DNA of 64,000 bases from Govania unica (GTDB lineage: Bacteria; Pseudomonadota; Alphaproteobacteria; Sphingomonadales; Govanellaceae), in assembly GCF_027920805.1 (NCBI RefSeq), contig NZ_JANWOI010000003.1:618067-682066 (forward strand), given 5' to 3'. The notes under the pieces were generated by a model. The model was not told the origin of the DNA. It searched no databases and saw only the letters and a list, made by a program, of their open reading frames with translations. Below are positions 52,819 to 62,288 of this stretch, in pieces (the stretch's first letter is position 1; every line of letters begins with the position of its first letter). Position numbers and translations under genes: made by a program.

Positions 52819-54294
52819 ATGCACAGTTCAATCAGTTCCGAGGTTAAAATTGTCCAGGGAATAGTCAGGGGTGCCGAGGAAGACGGCGTTTGCCGCTTCC
52901 TCGGCATACCTTATGCCAAACCACCCGTTGGTGAATTGCGCTGGCAGGCACCACAACCACCCGAGCCATGGCCAGGGGTGCGGGACGCATTTGAGTTTGG
53001 TCCTGCTGCCGTCCAGACTGTTGGTGCAGGTTTTAACATCCGCGCATCGTCCATGAGTGAGGATTGTCTTACGCTCAATGTCTGGACAGCCAATCTTACG
53101 CCTGATGCGCGTCAGCCCGTCATGCTGTGGATTCATGGCGGCGGCAATTTAGGGGGATCCCGCTCCGAAGATGCCTTTGACGGTGCAAATCTCGCACGAC
53201 AAGGGATAACGGCTGTTACCTTTAACTATCGTTTGGGGGCGTTTGGATTTCTGGCGCATCCGGATGTCGGCGCGAATTTTGGGGTGCTGGATTACGTCGC
53301 TGTCCTCGAATGGGTACGCGACAATATCAGTCAGTTCGGCGGCGATCCCGGAAATGTGACAATCTTCGGTGAATCTGCCGGCGCAGTTGCTGTTCGCACA
53401 TTACTGTCTACGCCGAAGGCACGTGGTCTGTTTCATCGTGGCATTATTCAAAGCGCTGGCTTTGAACAATATTCCTTTGCTCCGGGTTGGTCATACGATC
53501 GCGCGGAGGCTGCTGCGGAGCGATTGTTTGAGCGGCTTGGCAGTCGAGATCTGGATGTATTACGGCAGATTCCGACGGAAGAGCTCCGTATCGCATCACA
53601 TGAAAACTGTGGCATTTTCCCCCCGCCAGGGCAGGTCCATACGCCAGCTAATCTGGTCTGGATGCCTGTTCCTGATAATGAAATATTAATGGCGGGCAGC
53701 TTTCCCGGATGGCCGGAAGATGTGCCGGTCATGTTCGGGTGCCTTGAAAATGAGGCACGATACTTCATCAAACCACAAGGAAGCTATGATTGGAATGTCG
53801 TGCGCCACATGGCGACGGCATTGGCCGGTCCAAAAGCAGATGACGTGATGGCCGTTCTGAAAGGCGCGAACCTCTCGCCATACGAGGCATTGGACAAGTT
53901 GTTTTCGACCGTGATCTGGTTCGAACCCGCCTTGGCCACGATCAAGCGCTTTGGGGCTTTGGGGCGGAGATTCTATTATTACCATTTCGCCCGTGTCTCT
54001 CCCGGGGCACGCAAAAGTCAGGATCTCGTGAAGCATTCAGCGGAAATCCGCTATGTCTTCGGAAACCTGACGGATGATCAGGCATATGACGAAACAGATC
54101 GTGTGATTTCGGCTGGTCTTCAAAATGCCTGGATTGAATTTGCACGAACAGGTGTGCCAAGAAGTCCGGATGGATCTGCATGGCCCGCCTATAATGATCA
54201 GAGATCCCAGATTAGCTGGATCGAAGACGATTTCCAGGCGCGTGATCTTGACGTATCGGAGCTGACCTCGATCATCCATTCATTGCGCACCTGA
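52819..54294 (+). CDS. Type-B carboxylesterase
   Basis: This 491-residue alpha/beta-hydrolase of the carboxylesterase/cholinesterase family shows family markers EDCLTLNVWT, WIHGGGNLGGS (oxyanion hole) and nucleophile Ser186 in GESAG. No signal peptide is visible, so it probably acts in the cytoplasm. It would split ester bonds of the imported compound. It follows the TBDT gene by 42 bases and precedes the aldolase. Confidence 0.92.
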   Translation: MHSSISSEVKIVQGIVRGAEEDGVCRFLGIPYAKPPVGELRWQAPQPPEPWPGVRDAFEFGPAAVQTVGAGFNIRASSMSEDCLTLNVWTANLTPDARQPVMLWIHGGGNLGGSRSEDAFDGANLARQGITAVTFNYRLGAFGFLAHPDVGANFGVLDYVAVLEWVRDNISQFGGDPGNVTIFGESAGAVAVRTLLSTPKARGLFHRGIIQSAGFEQYSFAPGWSYDRAEAAAERLFERLGSRDLDVLRQIPTEELRIASHENCGIFPPPGQVHTPANLVWMPVPDNEILMAGSFPGWPEDVPVMFGCLENEARYFIKPQGSYDWNVVRHMATALAGPKADDVMAVLKGANLSPYEALDKLFSTVIWFEPALATIKRFGALGRRFYYYHFARVSPGARKSQDLVKHSAEIRYVFGNLTDDQAYDETDRVISAGLQNAWIEFARTGVPRSPDGSAWPAYNDQRSQISWIEDDFQARDLDVSELTSIIHSLRT

Positions 54295-54353
54295 AAAGAC
54301 GACACCATAAAATTCTGCTTTTCGCGCGATAGAAATAATATGAGGAAATGATT

Positions 54354-55202
54354 ATGTTCAAAAGAAATCGTATTGCCGAAATGCTTGAAAACAAGCAGGT
54401 GCCTCTTGGTATGCAGGTTTTCACTGGTCATCCTGCACTAATCGAAATTCTCGGTTTGACGGGATTTGATTTTGTCATGCTTGATACGGAGCATTCCCCC
54501 AATAATGCCCGTGATATGGAACATTTGGTGCGCGCTGCCGATACGGTGGGGCTTGCGACCTTTGTGCGTGTTTCAAAGCATGATGATGAAAGCGACATTC
54601 ATCGTGCGCTCGAAGCGGGCGCGGTTGGTATTTTCCTGCCATTGATCAAAACGGCTGAAGATGTAAAGCGCGCCGCCGATGCCGCCTACTTCCCGATGAA
54701 GGGCAAGCGTGGAATTTGTCCGTCATTGCGGGCAGCTCGTTACAACTGGAATACATTCGACGAATATGCTCGGTGGAACAATGATGAAGTCATGTTGGTG
54801 CCCATGATCGAGCAAGTGGAGGCCGTGGAAAATATCGAAGAAATCTGCGCCCTCGAAGACGTGAAAATGATTGTCTTCGCGGCAGGCGACCTTGCTTACG
54901 CTATGGGCGAAGCCTCCTTGATGATGGATAGTCCAAAAGTTCAAGCTGCCTACAGAAAAGTTCTGGACGCAGCCAAGCGTCATAACGTCGCCGTAAATGG
55001 TGGGCCTATTCTGGATGCGACCCCGGAAAGCTGCCGAAAAGCGCTTGATTCAGGTGTTTCGGTCTTCACATTGGGCCTTGATACACTCGCCTTCCGACGC
55101 TTTTGCGAAGACACAGTAGGGGCCCTGAATACGGGGATCGAGGGCAGCGATTTTACCCGCCCTCCAGCTCCAATCAGCGGCTTTAAAGCCAAAAAAGCAT
55201 GA
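54354..55202 (+). CDS. HpcH/HpaI-family aldolase
   Basis: This enzyme of about 282 residues is a class II pyruvate-type aldolase: GFDFVMLDTEHSP, EAGAVGIFLPLIKTAEDVK, VPMIEQVEAVENIEEI and VFAAGDLAYAMG. It cleaves 4-hydroxy-2-oxo acids, commonly the last step of aromatic ring catabolism. The start at 54354 has GAGGA 8 bases upstream; an ATG six bases earlier is also possible. It sits between two esterase genes. Confidence 0.88.
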   Translation: MFKRNRIAEMLENKQVPLGMQVFTGHPALIEILGLTGFDFVMLDTEHSPNNARDMEHLVRAADTVGLATFVRVSKHDDESDIHRALEAGAVGIFLPLIKTAEDVKRAADAAYFPMKGKRGICPSLRAARYNWNTFDEYARWNNDEVMLVPMIEQVEAVENIEEICALEDVKMIVFAAGDLAYAMGEASLMMDSPKVQAAYRKVLDAAKRHNVAVNGGPILDATPESCRKALDSGVSVFTLGLDTLAFRRFCEDTVGALNTGIEGSDFTRPPAPISGFKAKKA

Positions 55203-55227
55203 TCAATATCCAGGGGAGCTTGAAAAT

Positions 55228-56781
55228 ATGAGAATCCTGATAAGATGCATGGCAATGGTCGCTACGATCATAGCCATGCCAAGCATAGTATCCGCGGCAG
55301 AAACGGCACGAGCCCAATCGGTCATTTCAAATTGCGATGCAATCAAGCGCACCGATTTTTCAACCATTCCGGAAGCGCCGACAGACGTCATCAGCGCTAA
55401 GCAGGTGGTTGCTGTGAATGATGTGCCTGCGCATTGTGAAGTCGAGGGCATTGTTGCGCCAAATGTCGGTTTCAAAATTAAGCTGCCTGAAGAAAACTGG
55501 AATGGCCGATTCTTCATGCATGGATGCGGAAACTATTGCGGTACGTTTGATTATGAAAAATATTGCGAAAAGCCGCTTCGTAAGGGTTATGCTTGTATCG
55601 TAACCAATGCTGGCCATGTTACTCGTCCTGCCGACGTCAATTGGACCGATGGACAGTGGGCTTACAATAATCTTCAGGCCGAGCTTGATTATGGTGGACG
55701 TGCAAGCCACGTGACCGCCGTAGCCGGCAAGGCCATTACGGCAAGCTTTTACAAGAAAAATCCAGAGAAATCCTATTACATGGGATGCTCTTATGGTGGT
55801 CATCAGGCTATGGTTTTGGCCCAGCGTTTCCCTTGGGATTTCGATGGGATCGTAGGTGGCGGTGCGCCAAATCGTCTTGGCGATCTCATGCAGCAGAACG
55901 TGTGGGCTTTGACGCATGCCTACGACAAGAATTACACGCCGATCTTTTCAGAATCTGATGTCAACGTCCTGCATAAGGCCGTTCTTGATAAATGCGACAT
56001 GGATGACGGCGTGAAAGACGGTCTCGTTGGCAATCCGCGCGCTTGCAAGATCAACCCGGATGAACTTGTCTGCAAGAAGGGTCAGAAGGGCAATTGCCTA
56101 AGCCAGGATAAGGCGGATGCGGCCAAGAAAATGTATTCTGGTCCAACAGATTCCAAAGGTAAAAAGCTTACTGCCGGCGGATGGGCGCCGGGTACGGAAC
56201 TTTTCTGGCGAAAAGTATATCGTCCGGACGGAACAGGTCTTGCTGCTCTGGCGAAGAATTACTTTCGCTATATGGGCCGCACCCCTGAACTCGGAGCCGG
56301 GTGGACGCCAGAAGATTACGATTTTGATATGGACTATAAGCGCAACGACGTGATGGAAGCGCTTTATGCCGCGGATAATCCGGACATGCGGAGATTTAAA
56401 GCTGCAGGTGGAAAATTCATCAACTATGTCGGCTGGCACGATATGGGGACCGTGCCTGGCGTAGCGATCGATTATTACGAGACAGTCGAAAAAACCATGG
56501 GTGGCCGGGAGGCAACTCAGGACTTCTTCCGTATGTTCATGATCCCGGGTTCACTTCATTGCCGTAATGGTGAAGGTGCTGAAGACATCGATTTCCTCAC
56601 ATATATTGAGGAATGGGTTGAAAAGGGCAAAGCTCCCGACGTTATGATCGGTGCGCGTCGCGATGAGAGCGGTAAAGTGCTCTTCACCCGGCCGACCTAT
56701 CCCTATCCGCTCATGTTGAAATATAAGGGCGCAGGTGATCCAAACGACGCTGGGAATTTTGAGCCCGTGATGTCACGTTAA
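55228..56781 (+). CDS. Tannase/feruloyl-esterase family protein
   Basis: This 517-residue secreted esterase has a signal peptide (MRILIRCMAMVATIIAM, cleavage near VSAA). The nucleophile is Ser188 in MGCSYGG with neighbouring Cys187, and His444-Cys445 in GSLHCRNG. Together with an Asp they form the CS-D-HC arrangement known for this family. It should release phenolic acids such as gallate or ferulate from esters. It is last in the rightward locus and is followed by a terminator. Confidence 0.93.
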   Translation: MRILIRCMAMVATIIAMPSIVSAAETARAQSVISNCDAIKRTDFSTIPEAPTDVISAKQVVAVNDVPAHCEVEGIVAPNVGFKIKLPEENWNGRFFMHGCGNYCGTFDYEKYCEKPLRKGYACIVTNAGHVTRPADVNWTDGQWAYNNLQAELDYGGRASHVTAVAGKAITASFYKKNPEKSYYMGCSYGGHQAMVLAQRFPWDFDGIVGGGAPNRLGDLMQQNVWALTHAYDKNYTPIFSESDVNVLHKAVLDKCDMDDGVKDGLVGNPRACKINPDELVCKKGQKGNCLSQDKADAAKKMYSGPTDSKGKKLTAGGWAPGTELFWRKVYRPDGTGLAALAKNYFRYMGRTPELGAGWTPEDYDFDMDYKRNDVMEALYAADNPDMRRFKAAGGKFINYVGWHDMGTVPGVAIDYYETVEKTMGGREATQDFFRMFMIPGSLHCRNGEGAEDIDFLTYIEEWVEKGKAPDVMIGARRDESGKVLFTRPTYPYPLMLKYKGAGDPNDAGNFEPVMSR

Positions 56782-56802
56782 AAGTAATGCCACACTGAAA
56801 TA

Positions 56803-56845
56803 GACAAGAGGCAGGTCATATCTTGATCTGCCTCTTGTCATTTCT
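56803..56845 (+). terminator. Terminator of the ester-utilisation locus
   Basis: GACAAGAGGCAG (56803-56814) pairs with CTGCCTCTTGTC (56828-56839), followed by ATTTCTT. The stem starts 22 bases after the tannase-like stop. Confidence 0.75.
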
Positions 56846-57235
56846 TGGCCTGAGATCCAGGTTCTTTCCAGTTCTCGGGAGAGTCTTAGACTTTCTATCT
56901 GGCCTCATGCGACCTGTTTCCCAAAGTGGATTTCACTGTGCGATATCGTGTCATTCGACGTGCATGCCCAGGTATCATTTAGAACGGCCATGCTTATCAT
57001 CTCCGAAGACGATGCGAGCTATGATGGCATCCAACTCCCGCGCAAGCCGGGTGATGAACCTTGACGGGATCGCAGGAGGATCCGGAGGGGGGGACGGAAT
57101 CGGTGGCGGCTGCGACCAGTACCGCACGTACCTACTCAAGCACAAACCCAACCGTTGCGCATTGAAACGGACGGACTCCTTCAGCAGTTTATCATACAGC
57201 GCCAGCTGGTCACTGCATGCACGTCAGTTCGTCGG
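56846..57235. other. Junction region without a recognisable gene
   Basis: This region separates the ester locus from the GC-rich dehydrogenase island. A rightward frame open from about 56823 to 57362 runs into the porin gene in antisense and resembles nothing known. Leftward frames are broken. It may be an insertion scar, but no inverted ends or target duplications could be seen. Confidence 0.4.
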
Positions 57236-58546
57236 TCAGAACGTCATCTGCGTGTACAGACCGATGACGAAGGCATTGGGGATCGTGCCGGTGCCATCGG
57301 GACGGGCGATGTATTGCAGGTTGGGGCGTAGCGTGAGCCACGGCCCGAGTTTCGCGCCGTAGTCCACTTCGAACACGGTTTCATAGGTCTGGATCGGCAC
57401 GGCGCCAGGGGTCACGCTGTCGCTGTCGCGCTGGTAACGGGTCAGTCGCGGATTGATCCGTGCCGAGGCTACCATGAACGAGACGAAATCGTTGTCTCGG
57501 CCGGAAAAGGTGCCCTGATAATGACCGCCGACGATCCAGAAGTAGCGGAATTTCGCGGTCGCGGAGTCGCCCACGCCACCCATTGCGCCGAGGGTGAGCC
57601 CGCGGTTGGAGCCGGGCCCTTCGCGATAGACCATTTTGTCGACGATGAAGTAGCCGCCCGAGCGGCCGTTGCGGTACAGGAACGCAGCGCCGGTCAATCC
57701 GGCAGAGAAGCCATTGACGTCGGTCAATACGTCTGGTGTCGCCGCGCTGTTATAGTAGGCACCAAGCATGAGGCTGCCAGGTAGCGGGTTATCGGGGCTG
57801 GTGCTCCAGCCCACCTCGACCGGCACGATCACGCCATCGCTCTTGAAACTGAGGTTCCAGCCCTGGTCGGAGTTAGCCGCGTTCGGATTGTTCTGGTAGA
57901 CGCCGCCCTGGACGTAGAAGGTTGGCGTGATATGCACCTTCACCCGTGCACCCCATTGCGCTGTGGGGAAGTTGTGTGCGCCGCTGTTGGTGGTCATGGC
58001 GTTGGCATGGCCGCAAATGATGCCGTTCTGGAAATTGCAGAATGCGGCCAGCCGCGCGAGGTCATCGCCTATCGGCGACCAGCCCAGCTGAATGGTGACC
58101 TTGTGGTCGAGGAAATCCTGTTGCCAGTTCAACTCGGCCAAACGGAAGTTCTGCCCCGCGCCGTAGAGTTCCTGCACCGAGAACAGGTTGTCCAGTGCGT
58201 CGTTCGTCAGGCTGCGGCCGCGACGGTCGGTGACGGTGACCTGGATCTTCGCGTCGGGCACGCCCCATAGCTTGTCGAGGTCGAAGTCCACACCAAAATC
58301 GAGCTGCTGAGTGTAGCGCGCGGTCTGGCGGAGGCCACCGGAGACGTTGCCTGCACTCTCGGTGGTCCAGTGTGCCCGCAGGTTGATGCCGTCATCCTGC
58401 AGTTGCGTGCGCGTGCCGCCCCAGTCGCCGGTCATGGTGGGCTGGCTGAGCCAGTCGCTGGCCTGCTGCGCCATGGCTGGCAGCGTGTATAGCCAAAGCA
58501 TGCCGCCAATTGCGAGACCGTGGGTCGTGCAGGATGAACTGCGCAT
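57236..58546 (-). CDS. OprB-family carbohydrate porin
   Basis: This outer-membrane porin of about 436 residues has a signal peptide (MRSSSCTTHGLAIGG, cleavage near AMAQ) and the family start LTGDW-like MTGDWGGTRTQLQDDGI. The C-terminal strand is YTQMTF with terminal Phe. OprB porins pass sugars across the outer membrane. It begins 5 bases after the cytochrome gene and likely supplies sugar or polyol to the periplasmic dehydrogenase of the operon. It is GC-richer than the neighbouring loci. Confidence 0.93.
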   Translation of the reverse strand: MRSSSCTTHGLAIGGMLWLYTLPAMAQQASDWLSQPTMTGDWGGTRTQLQDDGINLRAHWTTESAGNVSGGLRQTARYTQQLDFGVDFDLDKLWGVPDAKIQVTVTDRRGRSLTNDALDNLFSVQELYGAGQNFRLAELNWQQDFLDHKVTIQLGWSPIGDDLARLAAFCNFQNGIICGHANAMTTNSGAHNFPTAQWGARVKVHITPTFYVQGGVYQNNPNAANSDQGWNLSFKSDGVIVPVEVGWSTSPDNPLPGSLMLGAYYNSAATPDVLTDVNGFSAGLTGAAFLYRNGRSGGYFIVDKMVYREGPGSNRGLTLGAMGGVGDSATAKFRYFWIVGGHYQGTFSGRDNDFVSFMVASARINPRLTRYQRDSDSVTPGAVPIQTYETVFEVDYGAKLGPWLTLRPNLQYIARPDGTGTIPNAFVIGLYTQMTF

Positions 58547-58551
58547 GAGGA

Positions 58552-59952
58552 TCAAGCCTTGTCGGAGGAAGCCCGACGCTGCCTGCGCCGGAACCATAGG
58601 ACAACGATGGCGAGGATCACTAACGCCACCACAGCCATCGCCAACCGTGTCAGCATGACCAAGTGTGATGGCGCGCCGCCGGAACGAAGTATTTGTACCT
58701 GCCGGGCATCGACTTTGGAGGCCGGATTGCCGTAGTGCTCGGTAAGGTAATTGGTCAGAGTAGCGACTTGCTGGTCGTTCAGGCTGTCCGCGAAGGCGGG
58801 CATATGCACGCCGGAGTCGCCGGTTTGCCAGCGGATGCCTTCGAGTATCGCCATCACAAGATTGTCAGGATTGGCGCGGCCGGTAGCGGTATTGTGGAAC
58901 AGCGGTGGCAGGCCACCATCGAAACTGCCTTCGCCGCGGGCCTGGTGGCAGGTGGCGCAATGCGCGTCATAGAGTTGCGCCCCGCTCCACTTGTTTCCAT
59001 CGTCGGGCAGGGCCGTGCCGCGTAGTTCGGACATGCCGTCATAGGCCGTGCCCCAGCGGTCGATGGGCCGAGTGTCGGCCGGATCACGTTGTGCCGGCAC
59101 CGTCTTCAGGTAGATAGCGATCGCTTGCAGGTCAGCGGTGGTGAGATGCTGCAGGCTGTGCTCGACCGCCTCAGCCATCGAGCCGGCTGCCTGCGCCTTG
59201 CCGGGGGCGTGGCCGAGTTTCAGGTAATCGACGAGATCCTGTTCGCTCCAGCCGCCGATACCGCTGTTCGCGTCCGAGGTGATGTTCGGTGCCAGCCAGG
59301 TGCCGACGGCACCACCGGCCAGTTCGCGCGATGACTGCTCGGCCATCAGCAGGTTGCGGGGCGTATGGCAAGTGCTGCAATGAGCCAGCCCGCGGACCAG
59401 ATAGGCGCCCCGGTTCCACGCGGCGCTCTGACTCGGCTCAGGCGTGAATGATTTGTTGTCGAGGAATAAGAGGTTCCACGCCGCCATCGACAGGCGGATG
59501 TTGAACGGAAACGGCAGTCGGGTCGGCGCCGGCTTGCTGTCCACCGGCGCCACTCCGTGCATGAAGTACGTATACAACGCATGCGTGTCGTCGTCGGTGA
59601 TCTGCGCATATGCGGTATAGGGCATCGCCGGATACAGCCGCTGGCCATCCGCGCGGATGCCCTTGCGTAGGGCGTCGCTGAATTGCTGCTCGGTGTAGTG
59701 GCCGATGCCGCCGGTGGTCGATGGCGTGATATTGGTGCTGATGATGTCGCCGATCGGCGTGGGCACCGTCAGGCCGCCCGCGTATGGCTTGCCGCCGGAC
59801 GCAGTATGGCAGGCCACACAGTCTCCAGCGGTGGCCAAGTACTGACCACGTTGCAACAATGAGGCGTTGGTCGTGTCGGCGGCACCAGCAGGCGCGGCGA
59901 TAAGCAGGCCGAGCAGGGCGAGCAACGGGAAGCAACGTGGTGATGCGGTCAT
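58552..59952 (-). CDS. Tri-haem cytochrome c subunit of a membrane dehydrogenase
   Basis: This 466-residue subunit has three CxxCH sites: CVACH (45-49), CSTCH (192-196) and CATCH (332-336). It has a signal peptide and a C-terminal membrane anchor (about 430-455). It takes electrons from the FAD subunit and passes them to quinone, as in gluconate, sorbitol, fructose or alcohol dehydrogenases of acetic acid bacteria. Its start overlaps the FAD-subunit stop by 4 bases. Confidence 0.95.
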   Translation of the reverse strand: MTASPRCFPLLALLGLLIAAPAGAADTTNASLLQRGQYLATAGDCVACHTASGGKPYAGGLTVPTPIGDIISTNITPSTTGGIGHYTEQQFSDALRKGIRADGQRLYPAMPYTAYAQITDDDTHALYTYFMHGVAPVDSKPAPTRLPFPFNIRLSMAAWNLLFLDNKSFTPEPSQSAAWNRGAYLVRGLAHCSTCHTPRNLLMAEQSSRELAGGAVGTWLAPNITSDANSGIGGWSEQDLVDYLKLGHAPGKAQAAGSMAEAVEHSLQHLTTADLQAIAIYLKTVPAQRDPADTRPIDRWGTAYDGMSELRGTALPDDGNKWSGAQLYDAHCATCHQARGEGSFDGGLPPLFHNTATGRANPDNLVMAILEGIRWQTGDSGVHMPAFADSLNDQQVATLTNYLTEHYGNPASKVDARQVQILRSGGAPSHLVMLTRLAMAVVALVILAIVVLWFRRRQRRASSDKA

Positions 59953-61586
59953 GCCAGGCTCTCCTCGCTATGCGCCGTGGCCGCCTGTGCTTTCTTCGCC
60001 GGCAGGATATGCTCGGCGGTACGCAGTGCTAGCGCCACCGCGGTGAGCGTGGAGTTCATCGTGGCCGCGGTGGGCATCACGCCGGTGCTGCAGATGAACA
60101 GGTTTTCGTGGTCATGCGAGCGGCCGAACGCATCGACCACGGAGGTTGTCGGGTCATTGCCCATGCTCATGGTGCCGGTGATGTGCTGGTTGTTGGCGAA
60201 ATCGCCATCCGCGCTGTAGCGTAGACCGGTGCCGCCCATCAGTTTGGCAATGCGTGCGAAGTCGGCTTTTGAGACTTCCGCGCCGCGCCGCGTGTAGTCG
60301 TCGATGGCGTAATGCGCCTCGGGCTTCGGGATACCCATGGCATCCTTCTCCGAGCTGAGCGTTATGCGATTGTCAGGGTTGGGCAGCACTTCGAGCACGT
60401 TCTTCACGTTGACCTGACGCGCGGCACGCCAGCGCAGTTGTTTCTCGAACTCCGGGCCGTATACCCCCTCCTTGATCAGGTCATTGGTGACGTTAAGCAC
60501 TTGCGAGATGTTGGTGAAGTCCAGTCGGTAAGGCGCATGTTCGGTCCGGAAGGGACCATCGCGCAGAATATTGATCGAGCTCGGGCTCTGCGGGCCGCGG
60601 CCCAGCCACAGCTCCTCGTCGGCGTAGAACGTCAATGACGTGCTGGGGTGGTCCATCAGGTGGCGGCCGACCATGCCAGAGCGGTTGGCCAGTCCGGTCG
60701 GATACCTGTCGCTGGCCGACAGCAGCAATAACTTCGGGCTCTCGATGCCATTCGCGGCGAGGATGAAGGTTTTGCCGGTGACACGATGCTCGGTCTTGTC
60801 CGGTGAATAGTAGTGCACCGCCGCGATGCGCCCCTTGGCGTCATGTTCGATGCGGTAAACCACCGCGTTAGGGATCACCTTGGCACCGGCGGCCTCGGCC
60901 GCTTCCACCGCGTTGATGCCTAGATACTGCGCGTTGACCGGGCAGATCGGCTGGCAGCTGTTGTTTCCCACGCAGGCGGGGCGGCCGTCGTAGCCGCGAC
61001 TGTTGCGTGCCACGGTGTTGGCGACCACCGGGTATGTCGGAGCCAGCCGCTCGCGGAAGCGCCGCATTGCCCACGGCTCGGCCACTGGTTCCATCGGAAA
61101 CGGTTGCTGGCGTGGCGAGCCGGTGTTGTCGGCACCGGCCACGCCGAGGATTTCCTCCGCTTCCTGGTACCAGGGGTCGAGATCCTCATAGCTGAGCGGC
61201 CAGTCCACGCCGACGCCGTACAGGCTTTTGATGCGTACGTCGTTTGGCACCAGCCGCCACGCCTGTGCGGCCCAGTGCCAGGTAGTGCCACCGACCGCGC
61301 GGATATACTCGGCCGGGTAGGGATATGGCCCAGCCTGTATCAGGTAGTCGTTGTCCTTCGGCGTGTAGATCGGATGCGGTGCCCATGGTGACGGCGGATA
61401 AGGTGCCATCCAGTTGCCCTTGATCGGCGAATTGCGGAACCCGGCGACGATGCGGGCGCTCTCCAACCGTGGCCCCGCCTCGAGAATCAGCACTGAAGCG
61501 CCCTGCCTGGCGAGGCGGCGCGCTGCCAATGCACCGATGATGCCCGCGCCGATCACCACAATGTCAGCTGATAGCTGTCCGGACAT
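59949..61586 (-). CDS. FAD-containing (GMC-type) large subunit of sugar/polyol dehydrogenase
   Basis: This flavoprotein of about 545 residues has an N-terminal dinucleotide motif VVIGAGIIGALAARRLARQG and a C-terminal GMC_oxred_C domain ending with the NSTLTAVALALRTAEHIL helix. A catalytic His region (DFANNQHITGTMSMG) is present. A 3Fe-4S-type cysteine cluster segment (CVGNNSCQPICPVNAQ) matches FAD-gluconate/sorbitol/fructose dehydrogenases. It has no signal of its own and would be exported with the Tat-carrying small subunit. The start at 61586 has GAGGAG upstream. The substrate (gluconate, sorbitol, fructose or another) cannot be told apart. Confidence 0.93.
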   Translation of the reverse strand: MSGQLSADIVVIGAGIIGALAARRLARQGASVLILEAGPRLESARIVAGFRNSPIKGNWMAPYPPSPWAPHPIYTPKDNDYLIQAGPYPYPAEYIRAVGGTTWHWAAQAWRLVPNDVRIKSLYGVGVDWPLSYEDLDPWYQEAEEILGVAGADNTGSPRQQPFPMEPVAEPWAMRRFRERLAPTYPVVANTVARNSRGYDGRPACVGNNSCQPICPVNAQYLGINAVEAAEAAGAKVIPNAVVYRIEHDAKGRIAAVHYYSPDKTEHRVTGKTFILAANGIESPKLLLLSASDRYPTGLANRSGMVGRHLMDHPSTSLTFYADEELWLGRGPQSPSSINILRDGPFRTEHAPYRLDFTNISQVLNVTNDLIKEGVYGPEFEKQLRWRAARQVNVKNVLEVLPNPDNRITLSSEKDAMGIPKPEAHYAIDDYTRRGAEVSKADFARIAKLMGGTGLRYSADGDFANNQHITGTMSMGNDPTTSVVDAFGRSHDHENLFICSTGVMPTAATMNSTLTAVALALRTAEHILPAKKAQAATAHSEESLA

Positions 61587-61599
61587 CGAATTACACTCC

Positions 61600-62124
61600 T
61601 CAGAGGGGTTTATCGATCCAGCTGCCGTAGGCGCCGTAGGCATAGGTGGGTGGCTTCAGCACGTCGGCCACGATGACCGCGTTGAGCGCGCTCTCATAGG
61701 CGACGCAACGCGCGTTTTCACCGCTGCCCACCACGCCGAGGGCCCAGGCGCTGACGATCTTCCGCGGCAGTGGTGCCAGCGGCGAATGGCCGCTATCCAA
61801 CGTGGCCTGCAATTGCAGCGGGGCAATGTGACGTTCGTTGATCAGGGTCAGCAGGGCCTGCACATCGGTAGGGAAGTGTGGGTCGATGGCGAGAGCATCG
61901 TAGAGACGGTTGGCTTCTGTGGTATCCAGGGCCTGCCGGCCGACCAGGATGGCGGAAAGCGCTGTGAATGCGCCGTGCTCCGCGGATGGCGCAGCTTGAG
62001 CCAGTGCCCACGGAATCAGCGAGGCGGTGTACGCAGTGAGCAGGCCTACCAGCAGGTGCCGCCGCGCAGGATCGGCGAGATCCTCGTGGTTGGCGGCGGC
62101 GCTGAAGACGTCCAGTGACATCAT
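61600..62124 (-). CDS. Small (Tat-signal) subunit of sugar/polyol dehydrogenase
   Basis: This subunit of about 174 residues is of the gluconate 2-dehydrogenase subunit 3 family. A twin-arginine-type signal (ARRHLLVGLLTAYTASLIPWAL) leads it and its large partner out of the cytoplasm. I chose the start at 62124 (MMSLDVFSA), which has GGGGGG upstream; the open frame extends to 62346 into transposase-derived DNA. It is the first gene of the four-gene operon. Confidence 0.88.
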   Translation of the reverse strand: MMSLDVFSAAANHEDLADPARRHLLVGLLTAYTASLIPWALAQAAPSAEHGAFTALSAILVGRQALDTTEANRLYDALAIDPHFPTDVQALLTLINERHIAPLQLQATLDSGHSPLAPLPRKIVSAWALGVVGSGENARCVAYESALNAVIVADVLKPPTYAYGAYGSWIDKPL

Positions 62125-62288
62125 CTTACCCCCCGTGGATTTGTAGTATGGCTGGCAGCCGAGCCAGCTGCCGTAGCAGAATAACACCACTCCGCCCGCC
62201 GCGCAAAGCAACATGAAGATAGAGCCTGGCCCGGGAAGCCTACGGAGAGGGCGCCTGCAGCCGTGATCGATTACGCCCACTCGTCCGA

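Noticed and set aside
56823..57362. 179-codon plus-strand ORF after the tannase-like gene
   Set aside because: It starts inside a terminator, runs antisense into the porin gene, and shows no family similarity or steady composition.
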